DNA of 64,000 nt from Ruminococcus sp. AM36-2AA (GCF_003461955.1 NZ_QTYB01000011.1:78613-142612), one strand, 5' to 3'. Numbered from the stretch's first letter, positions 34,692 through 43,591 are shown. The notes: a model not told the origin generated them from the letters alone. Numbers and translations: made by a program.

Positions 34692-36308
34692 ATGGGAAAA
34701 TTTATTCTGAGAAGTAAAGCTGTTTTTACAGGTCTTGAAGATTTCCCCAGACCGGCAGCCATCGCAGTAGTGGACAAAAAGATCCAGGCGGTTCTTCCCT
34801 GGGATTTCCAGAGAGATAAGGATTATGCGGACTGGCCTCTTTACGATCACGGAGAAAAAATGATCATGTCCTCTTTCCTGGATGCACATACCCATCTTTT
34901 TTCCGGAGCCATTGATGGCAGCAGATATGTGTGTTTAGATTTGGGAAAAGGACGTTCCCAGGCAGAATGTGTAAAGATCATTAAGAAATTTGCAGATGCA
35001 CATCCGGATTACAAAAGAATCCGAGGTTCCGGATGGTTTATAACCAACTGGGGTGACGAGCCGCTTCCGGATAAAAGACTTCTGGATGAGGCCATTCCCG
35101 ACAGGCCGGTGTATCTTTTCTGTGCGGACTGCCACAGCATGTGGCTGAATTCCAGAGCACTGGAAGAGGCAGGGATCGATCCGGACCGGAAAATGGATAA
35201 CGGTGTAAATGTAAAGTTTGAAAATGGTGAATTAAGCGGCCTTCTTCTGGAACCGGCAGCGTGTGAACCGGCCCAGAAAAAATATATGGAATTTTCGGAG
35301 GAAGAGATGCTTGAGATCCACCGGAATTTCCAGGATGTTCTGGCTGACTACGGAATTGCTGCGGCAAGTGAAATGTTTGCCGATGATTACACCGAAGAAA
35401 CCATGAAAAAATACGATATCCTGAAAAAACTGGACGAGGAAGAAGGGCTTAAGGCACAGATCTTTTCCTACATGAAACTTTTCGGGTATACGGAATTTTC
35501 GAAGTATTTTAAATTTCAGAAGCATTTTGATTCCCCGCATTTTCACATTGCGGGGGTAAAGGGTTTTATTGATGGCGTGACGGAGACTTACACAGGACTT
35601 CTTTTGGAGCCTTATACCGATAAGCCGGAGACCTGTGGCGAGGGACTTCCGTTATGGCCGGAGCGGAAAATGAAGAAAGAGATCATTGCGGCGAACAAGG
35701 CAGGGATCCAGGTAAGACTTCATTGTATTGCAGATGGTTCCGTGCGGATGGCGCTGGATCTTTTTGAAAAATCTGCGGAAGTGAACGGGGAGCATGGTCT
35801 TCGAAATACGATCGAGCATATCGAAAACATCCATCCCGATGACCTGGATCGTTTTGCGGAGCTTGATGTGATTCCTTCAGTCCAGCCGTATCATGTAACA
35901 CTTGCGGCAAATGGAAAGGTGAACCAGATCGGAGAAAAACGGGCAAGGCTTCAGTGGCCGTTTCGGACTTTACTGGAGCATGAAGGCGCGCTGGCACTTG
36001 GAACCGATTATCCGGTTGTGACTATAGATCCTTTTACAACAATCTATGCGGCAGTTACAAGAAGAGATGATGACGGAAAACTGACATCCACCAACCCCTG
36101 GGAAAAAATCTCCATGGCAGATACGCTAAAAGCTTACACTTCCGGCGCGGCCCGTGTTTATCATGTGGAGGATTCCATGGGAACCCTGGAGCCGGGAAAA
36201 ATGGCAGATATCATTGTTCTCAGCGGAGATCTTTTTGAAGTGGATAAGGAAGAGATCCGGGGGATGAAGGTGGAAGCAAATTATTTTGAAGGTGAAAAGA
36301 TCCGATGA
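34692..36308 (+). CDS. Amidohydrolase family 3 (YtcJ-like)
   Basis: The start follows AGGAGGTATGGCTT, 12 bases after the transporter, so the genes are co-transcribed. The 538-residue protein has the metal-binding motif FLDAHTHLFSG, later CIADGS, TIEHIENIHPDD and ALGTDYPVVTI, and the closing YTSGAARVYHVEDSMGTLEPGKMADIIVLSG. These are amidohydrolase_3 signatures seen in enzymes that hydrolyse amides, carbamates or acylated amines. The substrate is unknown. The order transporter, amidohydrolase, aldehyde dehydrogenase suggests a breakdown route for an amide whose product is oxidised. Confidence 0.85.
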   Translation: MGKFILRSKAVFTGLEDFPRPAAIAVVDKKIQAVLPWDFQRDKDYADWPLYDHGEKMIMSSFLDAHTHLFSGAIDGSRYVCLDLGKGRSQAECVKIIKKFADAHPDYKRIRGSGWFITNWGDEPLPDKRLLDEAIPDRPVYLFCADCHSMWLNSRALEEAGIDPDRKMDNGVNVKFENGELSGLLLEPAACEPAQKKYMEFSEEEMLEIHRNFQDVLADYGIAAASEMFADDYTEETMKKYDILKKLDEEEGLKAQIFSYMKLFGYTEFSKYFKFQKHFDSPHFHIAGVKGFIDGVTETYTGLLLEPYTDKPETCGEGLPLWPERKMKKEIIAANKAGIQVRLHCIADGSVRMALDLFEKSAEVNGEHGLRNTIEHIENIHPDDLDRFAELDVIPSVQPYHVTLAANGKVNQIGEKRARLQWPFRTLLEHEGALALGTDYPVVTIDPFTTIYAAVTRRDDDGKLTSTNPWEKISMADTLKAYTSGAARVYHVEDSMGTLEPGKMADIIVLSGDLFEVDKEEIRGMKVEANYFEGEKIR

Positions 36309-36376
36309 TCGTGGGAGCCAGAAGATTGAATGGGAAGATTATTTGAACGGGTTAAGAAAATAAAAGGAGGACGCTT

Positions 36377-37858
36377 ATGGAACTTCAGAAAATGTTTATT
36401 GATGGTGAATGGGTAGAAGGCAGTACAGGAAAATCAGTTCCTACATTAAATCCTTCAAATGGTGAGGTTCTTGCCATGGTAACGGAAGGAAATGTGGAGG
36501 ATGTAGATAAAGCCATTGCGGCGGCAAAAAAATCTTTTTATGTGACAAGGGAATGGCGTGATATGGATTCCCAGACAAGGGCGGATATCCTTCTTCAGAT
36601 CGCAGATGCTATTGATGCGGAAAAAGAGGATTTTGCGAAGCTGGACTGCATGGATCATGGAAAACCCTTAAGAGAGGCAGAGGCTGATGTGGATGATGCA
36701 GTTCACTGTTTCCGCTATTATGCAGGACTCTTAAAAATGCCACAGGGCGGTGTTTATGAAGTAAATGAAGGTTTTGGAAAAATGCATTCCTATACCGTTC
36801 ATGAGCCGGTTGGCGTGTGCGGACTGATCACTCCCTGGAACTATCCGCTGCTGATGGGTGTGTGGAAACTGGCTCCTGCACTGGCAGCCGGTAACAGTGT
36901 GGTGTTTAAACCAAGTTCCAACTGTGTGCTTTCCTGTGTGAAACTGTTTGGGATTTTTGAGAAGATCGGAATGCCCAAGGGCAGCGTGAACCTGATCCTT
37001 GGCCCTGGCGGAATTACAGGAAACCGGATCGCGGAGAGCAAAGATGTGGATATGGTTACTTTTACCGGAAGCACGGAAGTGGGACAGAGCATCATGCGTG
37101 CGGCAGCAGACAATGTAAAAAAGATCGGCCTTGAGCTTGGCGGAAAGTCACCCAATGTGATCTTTGCAGATGCGGATCTGGACGGCGCAGTGGAATGGGC
37201 CATGATCGGTATTTTCCTGAATCAGGGCGAGGTGTGCTCCGCAGGTTCCAGGATTATCATCGAGGAAAGTATCAAGGATGAATTTGTGAAACGTCTTGCA
37301 AAGAAAGCAAATGCCATCACTATTGGAGATCCTATGGAGAATCCGGATATGGGCCCGCTGGTTTCTGAGAGCCATATGAATAAAGTTCTTGGATATATTA
37401 AAAAGGGCGTTGAGGAAGGTGCTACGCTTGTGTGCGGCGGCGAGCGTTACACAGAAGGGGAGTGTGCGAAAGGCTTTTATGTAAGACCGACGGTGTTTGA
37501 TAACTGTACTTCGGATATGACCATTGTCCGGGAAGAGATTTTTGGACCGGTTGTGACTATTCAGACGTTTAAGACAGAGCAAGAGGCCATTGACATGGCA
37601 AACGATACGGAGTATGGTCTGGCTGGAGCAGTATTTACCGCCGATGGTTCCAGAGCGCTTCGGGTGATCAGAGAGATCCGCGCAGGTATTACCTGGATCA
37701 ACTGTTATAACCCGGCATTTAACGAGGCTCCGTGGGGCGGTTACAAAAAATCCGGAATCGGCCGTGACCTGGGTGTTCAGGGCCTTGAGGAGTATCAGGA
37801 GATCAAGCAGATCAATATCAATCTGAATCCGGGAATCGTCGGATGGTATGAACATTAA
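36377..37858 (+). CDS. NAD(P)-dependent aldehyde dehydrogenase
   Basis: The 493-residue protein starts at an ATG after AAGGAGGACGCTT. The classic motifs are present: ITPWNYPLLMGVWKLAPALAAGN, FTGSTEVGQSI, the general base in LELGGKSPNVIF, the catalytic Cys in NQGEVCSAGSR and the closing EAPWGGYKKSGIGRDLG. This is a non-acylating aldehyde dehydrogenase of the betaine or gamma-aminobutyraldehyde type; it could be succinate-semialdehyde or another omega-aldehyde dehydrogenase. It lies 68 bases after the amidohydrolase and in the same direction as the 4-hydroxybutyrate-dehydrogenase-like gene, which suggests an omega-hydroxy or semialdehyde pathway. Confidence 0.85.
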   Translation: MELQKMFIDGEWVEGSTGKSVPTLNPSNGEVLAMVTEGNVEDVDKAIAAAKKSFYVTREWRDMDSQTRADILLQIADAIDAEKEDFAKLDCMDHGKPLREAEADVDDAVHCFRYYAGLLKMPQGGVYEVNEGFGKMHSYTVHEPVGVCGLITPWNYPLLMGVWKLAPALAAGNSVVFKPSSNCVLSCVKLFGIFEKIGMPKGSVNLILGPGGITGNRIAESKDVDMVTFTGSTEVGQSIMRAAADNVKKIGLELGGKSPNVIFADADLDGAVEWAMIGIFLNQGEVCSAGSRIIIEESIKDEFVKRLAKKANAITIGDPMENPDMGPLVSESHMNKVLGYIKKGVEEGATLVCGGERYTEGECAKGFYVRPTVFDNCTSDMTIVREEIFGPVVTIQTFKTEQEAIDMANDTEYGLAGAVFTADGSRALRVIREIRAGITWINCYNPAFNEAPWGGYKKSGIGRDLGVQGLEEYQEIKQININLNPGIVGWYEH

Positions 37859-37902
37859 AAACATGAACCTGGAATGTATCCTTTAATTCGGGAGGAAATT
37901 AT

Positions 37903-38517
37903 ATGGGAAAAAGTAAATACGTAGTTACGATCACCAGACAGTTTGGCAGCATGGGTCGTCCGATCGCAAAAAAGATGGCGGAAAAACTGGGAATTGAATA
38001 TTATGACAGGGATATTGTGGATCAGGCTGCAAAGAAGCTGAACCTTCCGGTGTCTGTTGTGGATGAAGTGGAGGAGACAGCGAAAAAAGTCAAGGCCAGT
38101 CCTTTTGCAAGAATGATGTTTCCTCTTGGAAAAGGAACCAGCAATACACAGGATAAGATTTTTGAGGCGCAGCAGAATATCATTAAATTTCTTGCGGAAA
38201 AAGAGACATGTGTTATTGTCGGAAGGTGTGCAGATTTTACTCTGGAAGAGATGGAAAATGCCATGCATATTTACATTTATGCACCATATGAGGTTCGTGT
38301 GGAGCATTGTGTGAAGGATCTGAACATTGAGGTTGAAGAGGCCAGAAAAATGATCGTGGCTATTGATGAGGCCCGTGATTCCTATCATATGCAGTATGCG
38401 GGATATCACCCGGATGACAAGAACCACAAGAGTATTCTGGTGGACAGCAGTTTTCTTGGCGTGGAAGGTACTGCGGATTTTCTGGTGGATGCAGTGAAAA
38501 GAAAGTTTCAACTGTAA
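37903..38517 (+). CDS. Cytidylate-kinase-like family protein
   Basis: The 204-residue protein (GGGAGG site before the ATG) matches the AAK family called cytidylate kinase-like: ITRQFGSMGRPIAKKMAEKLGIEYYDRDIV and IVGRCADF. The Walker A lysine of real kinases (GxxxxGKS/T) is altered, since QFGSMGRP lacks the Lys-Ser/Thr pair, so enzyme activity is uncertain. Such proteins occur beside metabolic operons in Clostridia; the role is not known. It follows the aldehyde dehydrogenase by 44 bases. Confidence 0.75.
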   Translation: MGKSKYVVTITRQFGSMGRPIAKKMAEKLGIEYYDRDIVDQAAKKLNLPVSVVDEVEETAKKVKASPFARMMFPLGKGTSNTQDKIFEAQQNIIKFLAEKETCVIVGRCADFTLEEMENAMHIYIYAPYEVRVEHCVKDLNIEVEEARKMIVAIDEARDSYHMQYAGYHPDDKNHKSILVDSSFLGVEGTADFLVDAVKRKFQL

Positions 38518-38518
38518 T

Positions 38519-38665
38519 ATGTCAGAGACTGCAGAAATGGAGAAACAGGGTGTGATCACTGCGGAGTTTGATCTGGATGCCATCGCACAGAAGAGACGGG
38601 AGTGGGGTGTTTTCCGGGATCGAAGACCGGAGATGTATGGTACGCTCCTGACGCATGGATGTTGA
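38519..38665 (+). pseudogene. Carbon-nitrogen hydrolase (nitrilase) C-terminal remnant
   Basis: Immediately after the kinase-like gene a 48-codon frame reads MSETAEMEKQGVITAEFDLDA, then AIAQKRREWGVFRDRRPEMYG. This is the C-terminal signature of nitrilase-superfamily enzymes (E-G-V-I-x-A-x-x-D, then FRDRRPE.Y). The catalytic Glu-Lys-Cys parts are missing, so only the tail of the gene remains. The operon probably once encoded a complete nitrilase or amidase, which fits the amidohydrolase and dehydrogenases upstream. The rest of 38666-38901 shows no gene. Confidence 0.7.
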
Positions 38666-38901
38666 AAACTGATTGGATCAGGAAAGTCCTCTGCGGAGCT
38701 GCAAATATCTGCCTGACTTGTGAAGGGATCGTATGCCGGTGGCAAAGTAGAATGTAAAAGCCTGTTTTGGCGTTTGATCTGTTTGGCAGGAGGCGGGTGG
38801 TAATGCGGATTGCAGAGGGCTGTCTGCCAGTGTTATTATATTATAATAAAATTTTATAAAAAGAGCTTCTGCGAAATGCGGGGCTGACAGGAGGAAAAAC
38901 T

Positions 38902-40014
38902 ATGCAGGAACTGATGATCAGACCGACGATTTACAGTTTTGATAATTGCCGGCAGTTTGCGGAGGAATTTAAACTTGGTAAAGGGGATCTGCTTTTTACC
39001 AATAAGAGATTGTTTAAGAAATTTTTTGAGCCGCTGGGGCTTGGCTGTGATGTGATCTTCCGTGAGGATTATGGTAAGGGCGAGCCTACGGATGTGATGG
39101 CTGAGGCAATCTGGAAGGATGTGCCGAAGGATGCGAAGCGTGTGGTTTCTGTTGGTGGCGGCAGCATTCTGGATCTTTCCAAGTTGTTTGCACTGGAGAA
39201 TATTTCTCCGGTTACGGATCTTTATGACGGGCTGCTTCCGATCGTGAAGAATAAGGAGCTGGTGCTGGTTCCGACTACCTGTGGTACGGGTTCTGAGGTG
39301 ACGAATATTTCGATTCTTTCCCTGACTGCGAAGGGTACGAAGAAAGGGCTTGCTGTGGAGCAGCTTTACGGGGATTCTGCTGTGCTGATCCCGGAGCTTC
39401 TGGAGGATCTGCCGTTCCAGTTTTTTGCTACGAGTTCTATTGATGCGCTGGTGCATTCTGTGGAGTCCAGTCTTTCTCCTAAGGGGAATGAGACTACAAG
39501 GATGTTTGGGTATAAGGCGATCGAGATGATCCTGAAGGGTTATATGGAGATCAGGGATCATGGTCAGGAGGCCCGGATTCCGTTGATGAAGGATTTTCTG
39601 ATGGCGGCTAATTATGCGGGTATTGCGTTTGGTAATGCGGGGTGTGCGGCTGTGCATGCTTTGAGTTATCCGCTGGGGGCTAAGTATCATGTGGCTCATG
39701 GTGAGTCCAATTATGCAATGTTTACCGGTGTGCTCAACAACTATATGGAGATCAAGAGTGATGGCGAGATTGCGCGCCTGAATAAATTTATGGCGGGAAT
39801 CCTTGGATGTGATGTGGATGTTGTTTATGAGGAGTTGGAGAAGCTTCTGAATGTGATGATTCCTAAGAAGGCGCTGCATGAGTATGGGGTGTCCGAGGAG
39901 GAGCTTGAGGAGTTTACGGATTCTGTGCTGGAGAACCAGGGTAGATTGATGGCGAATAATTTTGTGAAATTGGATCGGGAGAGGGTTTATAAGATTTATA
40001 AGGAGTGCTTCTGA
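38902..40014 (+). CDS. Iron-containing alcohol dehydrogenase, 4-hydroxybutyrate dehydrogenase-like
   Basis: The 370-residue protein has the group III (iron-dependent) alcohol dehydrogenase fold: VVSVGGGSILDLSKLFAL for NAD binding, PTTCGTGSEVTNISIL, and the metal residues in SSIDALVHSVES (Asp and His) and AVHALSYPLGAKYHVAHGE. The length and the N-terminal start resemble clostridial 4-hydroxybutyrate dehydrogenases. It would interconvert 4-hydroxybutyrate and succinate semialdehyde, which pairs well with the upstream aldehyde dehydrogenase. GGAGGAAAAACT is the ribosome site. A terminator and a palindromic element follow. Confidence 0.75.
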   Translation: MQELMIRPTIYSFDNCRQFAEEFKLGKGDLLFTNKRLFKKFFEPLGLGCDVIFREDYGKGEPTDVMAEAIWKDVPKDAKRVVSVGGGSILDLSKLFALENISPVTDLYDGLLPIVKNKELVLVPTTCGTGSEVTNISILSLTAKGTKKGLAVEQLYGDSAVLIPELLEDLPFQFFATSSIDALVHSVESSLSPKGNETTRMFGYKAIEMILKGYMEIRDHGQEARIPLMKDFLMAANYAGIAFGNAGCAAVHALSYPLGAKYHVAHGESNYAMFTGVLNNYMEIKSDGEIARLNKFMAGILGCDVDVVYEELEKLLNVMIPKKALHEYGVSEEELEEFTDSVLENQGRLMANNFVKLDRERVYKIYKECF

Positions 40015-40045
40015 TTTTTTGATTTTTGGGATTCAGTTTTTTGTG

Positions 40046-40079
40046 AACGGGTCGGTGTGTGCCGGCCTGTTCTTTTTTT
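40046..40079 (+). terminator. Intrinsic terminator after the alcohol dehydrogenase
   Basis: AACGGGTCGG (40046-40055) pairs with GCCGGCCTGTT (40061-40071) and is followed by T7. The palindromic element copy 2 begins about 30 bases later. Confidence 0.75.
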
Positions 40080-40107
40080 GTGGGAAAGGGAGGACCGTGG
40101 AAGGGAC

Positions 40108-40320
40108 GCCCGTGAGGCGTGTGCTGCCTGTCGCCGGGGCTTCGTCGGGGGCTGGCTTCTAGGCTGCCGGAATTCTGCTAAAACCGCTTCAAAAATTCTC
40201 AAACTCGCGTCTGAAGCCGCTCAGACAGTGAGAATTTTTGAAGCAACGCAGATTTCCGCCAGCCAAGAATCAGCTCCCCTCCTGCAGAGTCCGTCGACAG
40301 GCAGCACACGCCTCACGGGC
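40108..40320. repeat. Long palindromic element, copy 2
   Basis: The outer arms 40108-40137 and 40291-40320 pair at 29 of 30 positions and match copy 1 almost exactly. The inner stem 40186-40201 with 40229-40244 is a perfect 16-bp pair (GCTTCAAAAATTCTCA and its complement) whose sequence differs from copy 1. An apical GTCTGA/TCAGAC stem (40209-40214, 40221-40226) also differs but still pairs. It is downstream of a terminator, as is copy 1. Confidence 0.9.
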
Positions 40321-40355
40321 TGGCTTTTCATGGCGGTAGTGTGTGTGGGGCTGCT

Positions 40356-40580
40356 CGGGAGTTGGATGAGCCGTCAGCGCTGCGCTGGACGGTTGGTAGG
40401 AGAGGCTGAGTTTGCTTGTGGTTTAACGGTAGGTGTTTGGGGTCGTCGTCGCTGCGCTGGACGGCAGGGAGGAAAGGCTGAGTTTGCTTGTGGTTTAACG
40501 GGAGATGTTTGGGATCGTTGTCGCTGCGCTGGACGGCAGGGAGGAAAGGTTGGGGTTCCTTGTGACCTGATGGGAGTAAG
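40356..40580. repeat. 72-bp tandem repeats carrying the satellite motif
   Basis: Three copies with a period of 72 bp (starts of CGCTGCGCTGGAC at 40378, 40450 and 40522) cover about 40371-40580. Each unit has CGCTGCGCTGGACGGC and GAGTTTGCTTGTGGTTTAAC-like blocks; the third is diverged. The first unit contains the satellite motif shared with 32095-32132. Both strands are open in some frames because 72 is a multiple of 3, which is a likely artefact. Confidence 0.75.
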
Positions 40581-40599
40581 TGAGTGACTGGAAAAAGTT

Positions 40600-41042
40600 G
40601 TGGAGAATAGGAATAGATCGGCACAGCGTTTCATATCCAATACCGCAGCATCCATCGCCCCGCCAGTATCTGAACACATCTCCACAACCTACAGTAATTT
40701 GCGTGGCCGGAGGGGAGGAGCGCGGGAGGGGGGGGAATGGCCTTTCGCAACTACGAATGCTTCCCCTCCTCGCAATTTCCTCAGCTTTGAAAAGCGAAAA
40801 AATTTCCGGCTGTCTGACGAAGTAAATCGAGGGGTTCTGCTGTCTGTTTGTCGAATTATAGTGGGATTTTTGGATGAAATCTGAGTGATTTTTTTTATAG
40901 TATGTGATATGGTTGTTATATCTTATAAGATCTTTTGTCTGTATGGACATTCTTGGAGCTTCGTATTCTGAAGCATTTTCCATTTTTGTTTCTGTGAATT
41001 TATGAAAGGCCGGTTTATGGCGTTTTCATGTTTTGTTTGTGT
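40600..41042. other. Non-coding stretch between the tandem repeats and the Rpn-like gene
   Basis: No gene is supported. There is a G-rich patch near 40722-40738 (GGAGGGGGGG), a purine/pyrimidine-biased segment and an AT-rich stretch ahead of the next promoter. Short ORFs on both strands lack ribosome sites. Confidence 0.5.
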
Positions 41043-41044
41043 GG

Positions 41045-41050
41045 TATAAT
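41045..41050 (+). promoter_or_regulatory. Extended -10 promoter for the Rpn-like gene
   Basis: TGGTATAAT is a TGn-extended -10 box, 25 bp before the start codon. Confidence 0.6.
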
Positions 41051-41074
41051 TCATATATACCGATAGGAGTGTTA

Positions 41075-42031
41075 ATGAACAACAATACTATATTCGATGA
41101 CGTTTTCCGGACGATGGTGGAGAAGATGACGTACTTGCTTGTTCCGCTTATCAACGAGGTGTTCCATACTTCGTATCCGGAGGATGTGAAGATCGTGCAT
41201 CTTCGGAATGAGCATCAGCTGGAGGAAGGGGAATTGATCACGGATGCCCGGCTTTTGATCGGGGATAAGGTGTATCATATTGAGTGTCAGAGTACAGATG
41301 ATGCTACGATGGCAATCCGGATGTTTGAGTATGATCTTGCTATTGCGCTGGAGAGCAGGCGGAGGGTTGGACGGAGATTTTTTGTGGAGTTTCCCAGGTC
41401 CTGTGTGATTTATTTGAGAACTACGAAGAATACGCCGGATGTTGAGGAAGTGGAGCTAAAGCTTCCGGATGGGCAGGTGTGTGTATATCGGGTTCCGACG
41501 GTGAAGGTGGAGCGTTATACGAAGGATAGCATTTTTGAGAAGAATTTACTGATGTTGCTGCCGTTTTATGTGATGAGATATGAAGAGTCAGCGCATACGA
41601 TAGGAGAAAATACAGAGAAGTTACAGGAATTGTTGAGTGAGTACGAGGATATCCGGGTAAATCTGGAGAAAGAGCTTTCGATGGCGGGAAGGTCAGAATT
41701 ATATACAGATTTGAATAGACTAATCGTAAGGATATCCGATTATATTTTCCGGAAAGAAGAAAAAATCAGGAAAGGAGTGGATGAAGTTATGGGCGGAAAG
41801 GTTTTACAGTTGGAATCGGAACGATTACTTGAGTTAGGAGAAGCGCGTGGAAAAATTATTGGAAAGGCAGAAGGTAAAGCGGAAGGAAAAGCTGAGGGTG
41901 AGGCCATTGGCGAAGCGCGGATGAGAATGCTGATCAATCGTCTGATTGCGGATGGCCGAATGGATGAGATTGGGAAAATTATAGACAGTGCGGAGGCTTG
42001 CAGGAAATTATATAAAGAGTATGGTTTGTAA
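41075..42031 (+). CDS. Rpn/PD-(D/E)XK nuclease-family transposase-like protein
   Basis: The start at 41075 has TAGGAGTG upstream. The 318-residue protein has a PD-(D/E)XK core: ITDARLLIGDKVYHIECQSTDD gives Asp and the Glu-x-Gln variant (E-C-Q). The C-terminus is a helix with a Gly-Lys-Ala-Glu-Gly repeat (about residues 268-287), a feature of this gut family. Rpn proteins promote RecA-independent recombination and DNA breakage; many copies per genome are usual. The promoter is a strong extended -10. The gene stops only 13 bases before the transketolase fragment, so it may have shaped that junction. Confidence 0.75.
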   Translation: MNNNTIFDDVFRTMVEKMTYLLVPLINEVFHTSYPEDVKIVHLRNEHQLEEGELITDARLLIGDKVYHIECQSTDDATMAIRMFEYDLAIALESRRRVGRRFFVEFPRSCVIYLRTTKNTPDVEEVELKLPDGQVCVYRVPTVKVERYTKDSIFEKNLLMLLPFYVMRYEESAHTIGENTEKLQELLSEYEDIRVNLEKELSMAGRSELYTDLNRLIVRISDYIFRKEEKIRKGVDEVMGGKVLQLESERLLELGEARGKIIGKAEGKAEGKAEGEAIGEARMRMLINRLIADGRMDEIGKIIDSAEACRKLYKEYGL

Positions 42032-42044
42032 AGGAAAGAGATAA

Positions 42045-42248
42045 AAGATTGAGCAGCTCCACGCAGCATTTGAGGAAGCAAAACAGACAAAAGGCCAGCC
42101 GACAGTCCTCATCGCAAACACTGTTAAAGGTAAAGGCTCTGCAGTTATGGAGAACAAGGCTGCTTGGCATCATCACGTACCGAGCCAGGAAGAGTATGAG
42201 CAGATCATGAAAGATTTTGAAGAGAGAAAGAGAAAGGAGCAGCTGTAA
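42045..42248 (+). pseudogene. Transketolase N-terminal subunit, C-terminal fragment
   Basis: The frame reads KIEQLHAAFEEAKQTKGQPT and continues VLIANTVKGKGSAVMENKAAW, the ends of the thiamin-diphosphate-binding half of a split transketolase, with HHHVPSQEEYEQIM and a normal stop. Upstream of 42045 the frame hits a stop and the Rpn gene ends, so the first ~200 residues are missing. Confidence 0.8.
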
Positions 42249-42250
42249 TT

Positions 42251-42706
42251 ATGAATAAGATTCCAAACCGTAAAGCAATTTGTGACGTACTTTTAAAAGA
42301 AGCGGAAACCGATAAAGATATCGTTGTTCTCTGCAGTGACTCCAGAGGATCTGCATCTCTGGCACCTGCCATTGTATGGCAGTGCTCTAGAGCTTCCGAG
42401 ATCTGTGAGCGTATCAAAACAAACGTGATGATCGACCCGGACCGTGAACAGAAGAAAAACGGCGGTGTGGCAGAGATCATCCGCCAGAAGACAGGAATGC
42501 ATCTTTCCCCGTATTTTCCGGCAGCGAAGTTTGTATGGCTTCAGGAGAATGTGGAGGAAGTAAAACAGGCAAAAAGAGACAACGATCTCTGCCTGGGAAC
42601 CATCGACACCTGGCTTCTGTTTAAACTGATAAAAGGCGAGGTTTATGCAACGGATTACTCCAATGCATCCAGAACCCAGCTTTTCAATATCCATAACCTG
42701 AAATAG
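42251..42706 (+). pseudogene. Chimera of transketolase C-subunit start and glycerol kinase middle
   Basis: It begins MNKIPNRKAICDVLLKEAET and DKDIVVLCSDSRGSASLA, a good transketolase C-terminal subunit start, and then switches in frame to PAIVWQCSRASEICERIK, which is glycerol kinase. The reading continues as GlpK (SPYFPAAKFVWL, GTIDTWLLFKLIKGEVYATDYSNASRTQLFNI) and ends in a TAG where GlpK has a Trp (K-stop-D-K in place of the W-D-K pattern). The joint point is at about 42365-42372. The result is not a functional enzyme of either family unless the TAG is read through. Confidence 0.8.
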
Positions 42707-43591
42707 GATAAAGAGATCTGTACCTGGTTCGGCATCAACGTAGAGCAGCTTCCGGAAGTATGTGATTCCAGCAGAGAGTACGGAATGACAGATTTCGAGG
42801 GATATTTCCAGGCACCGATCCCAATCTGCGGTGTGATCGGAGATTCCCAGGGTGCTTTGTTCGGACAGGGCTGCATCGAAAAGGGAATGGTTAAGGCTAC
42901 ATACGGAACAGGTTCCTCTGTTATGATGAACGCAGGAACAGAACCGATCATGTCAGACCTTGGTCTTGTAACTTCTCTTGCATGGGGGCTTAACGGCAAA
43001 ATTACTTATGTTCTGGAAGGAAACATCAACTACACAGGTGCAGTGATCACATGGCTGAAAGATGACATGGGACTGATCACTTCTCCAGGTGAGACTCAGG
43101 AAATGTCAGAGCAGGCGAATAAGAATGATACTACTTATCTGGTTCCTGCATTTTCCGGTCTGGGAGCACCTTACTGGAAATCCGACGCAAAAGCCATTAT
43201 CTACGGAATGAGCAGAACAACCGGAAAGAAAGAGGTTGTAAAAGCAGCGCTGGAATCCATCGCATATCAGATCACAGACATTGTGGAGATGATGAAGGCA
43301 GAAGATGGAATGACAGTAAAAGAGCTCTGCGTAGACGGCGGCCCTACAAGAAACCAGTATCTGATGAAGTTCCAGAGTGATATCCTGGGAACAACAGTAA
43401 GCCTTCCAAGATGTGAAGAATCTTCCGCGTTCGGAGCTGGCCTGATGGCAGGATTAAGCTGTGGACTTTACAAGATGGAAAGCATCTTTGAGGTGAAAAA
43501 CCGCAACCAGTTTATCCCGTCCATGAATGCGGTCGAGAGAGAGCAGAAATACAGCGGATGGAAAAATGCGGTAGAGAAAGTTCTCGTATAA
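42707..43591 (+). pseudogene. glpK: Glycerol kinase C-terminal part after an amber stop
   Basis: From 42707 the frame reads DKEICTWFGINVEQLPEVCD and through the rest of GlpK: CGVIGDSQGALFGQGC, KATYGTGSSVMMN, ITYVLEGNINYTGAVITWLKD, TTYLVPAFSGLGAPYW, and VDGGPTRNQYLMKFQSDIL to the end. The only in-frame start is ATG 42785, without a strong ribosome site. Together with the chimeric 5' part this is a dead glpK. Confidence 0.85.

Noticed and set aside
40371..40580. CRISPR-like array
   Set aside because: The units are direct tandem copies without distinct spacers and no cas genes are present.
40057..40587. ORFs with 24-residue repeats on both strands
   Set aside because: The 72-bp tandem period keeps frames open on both strands, and the palindromic element is included; no coding support.
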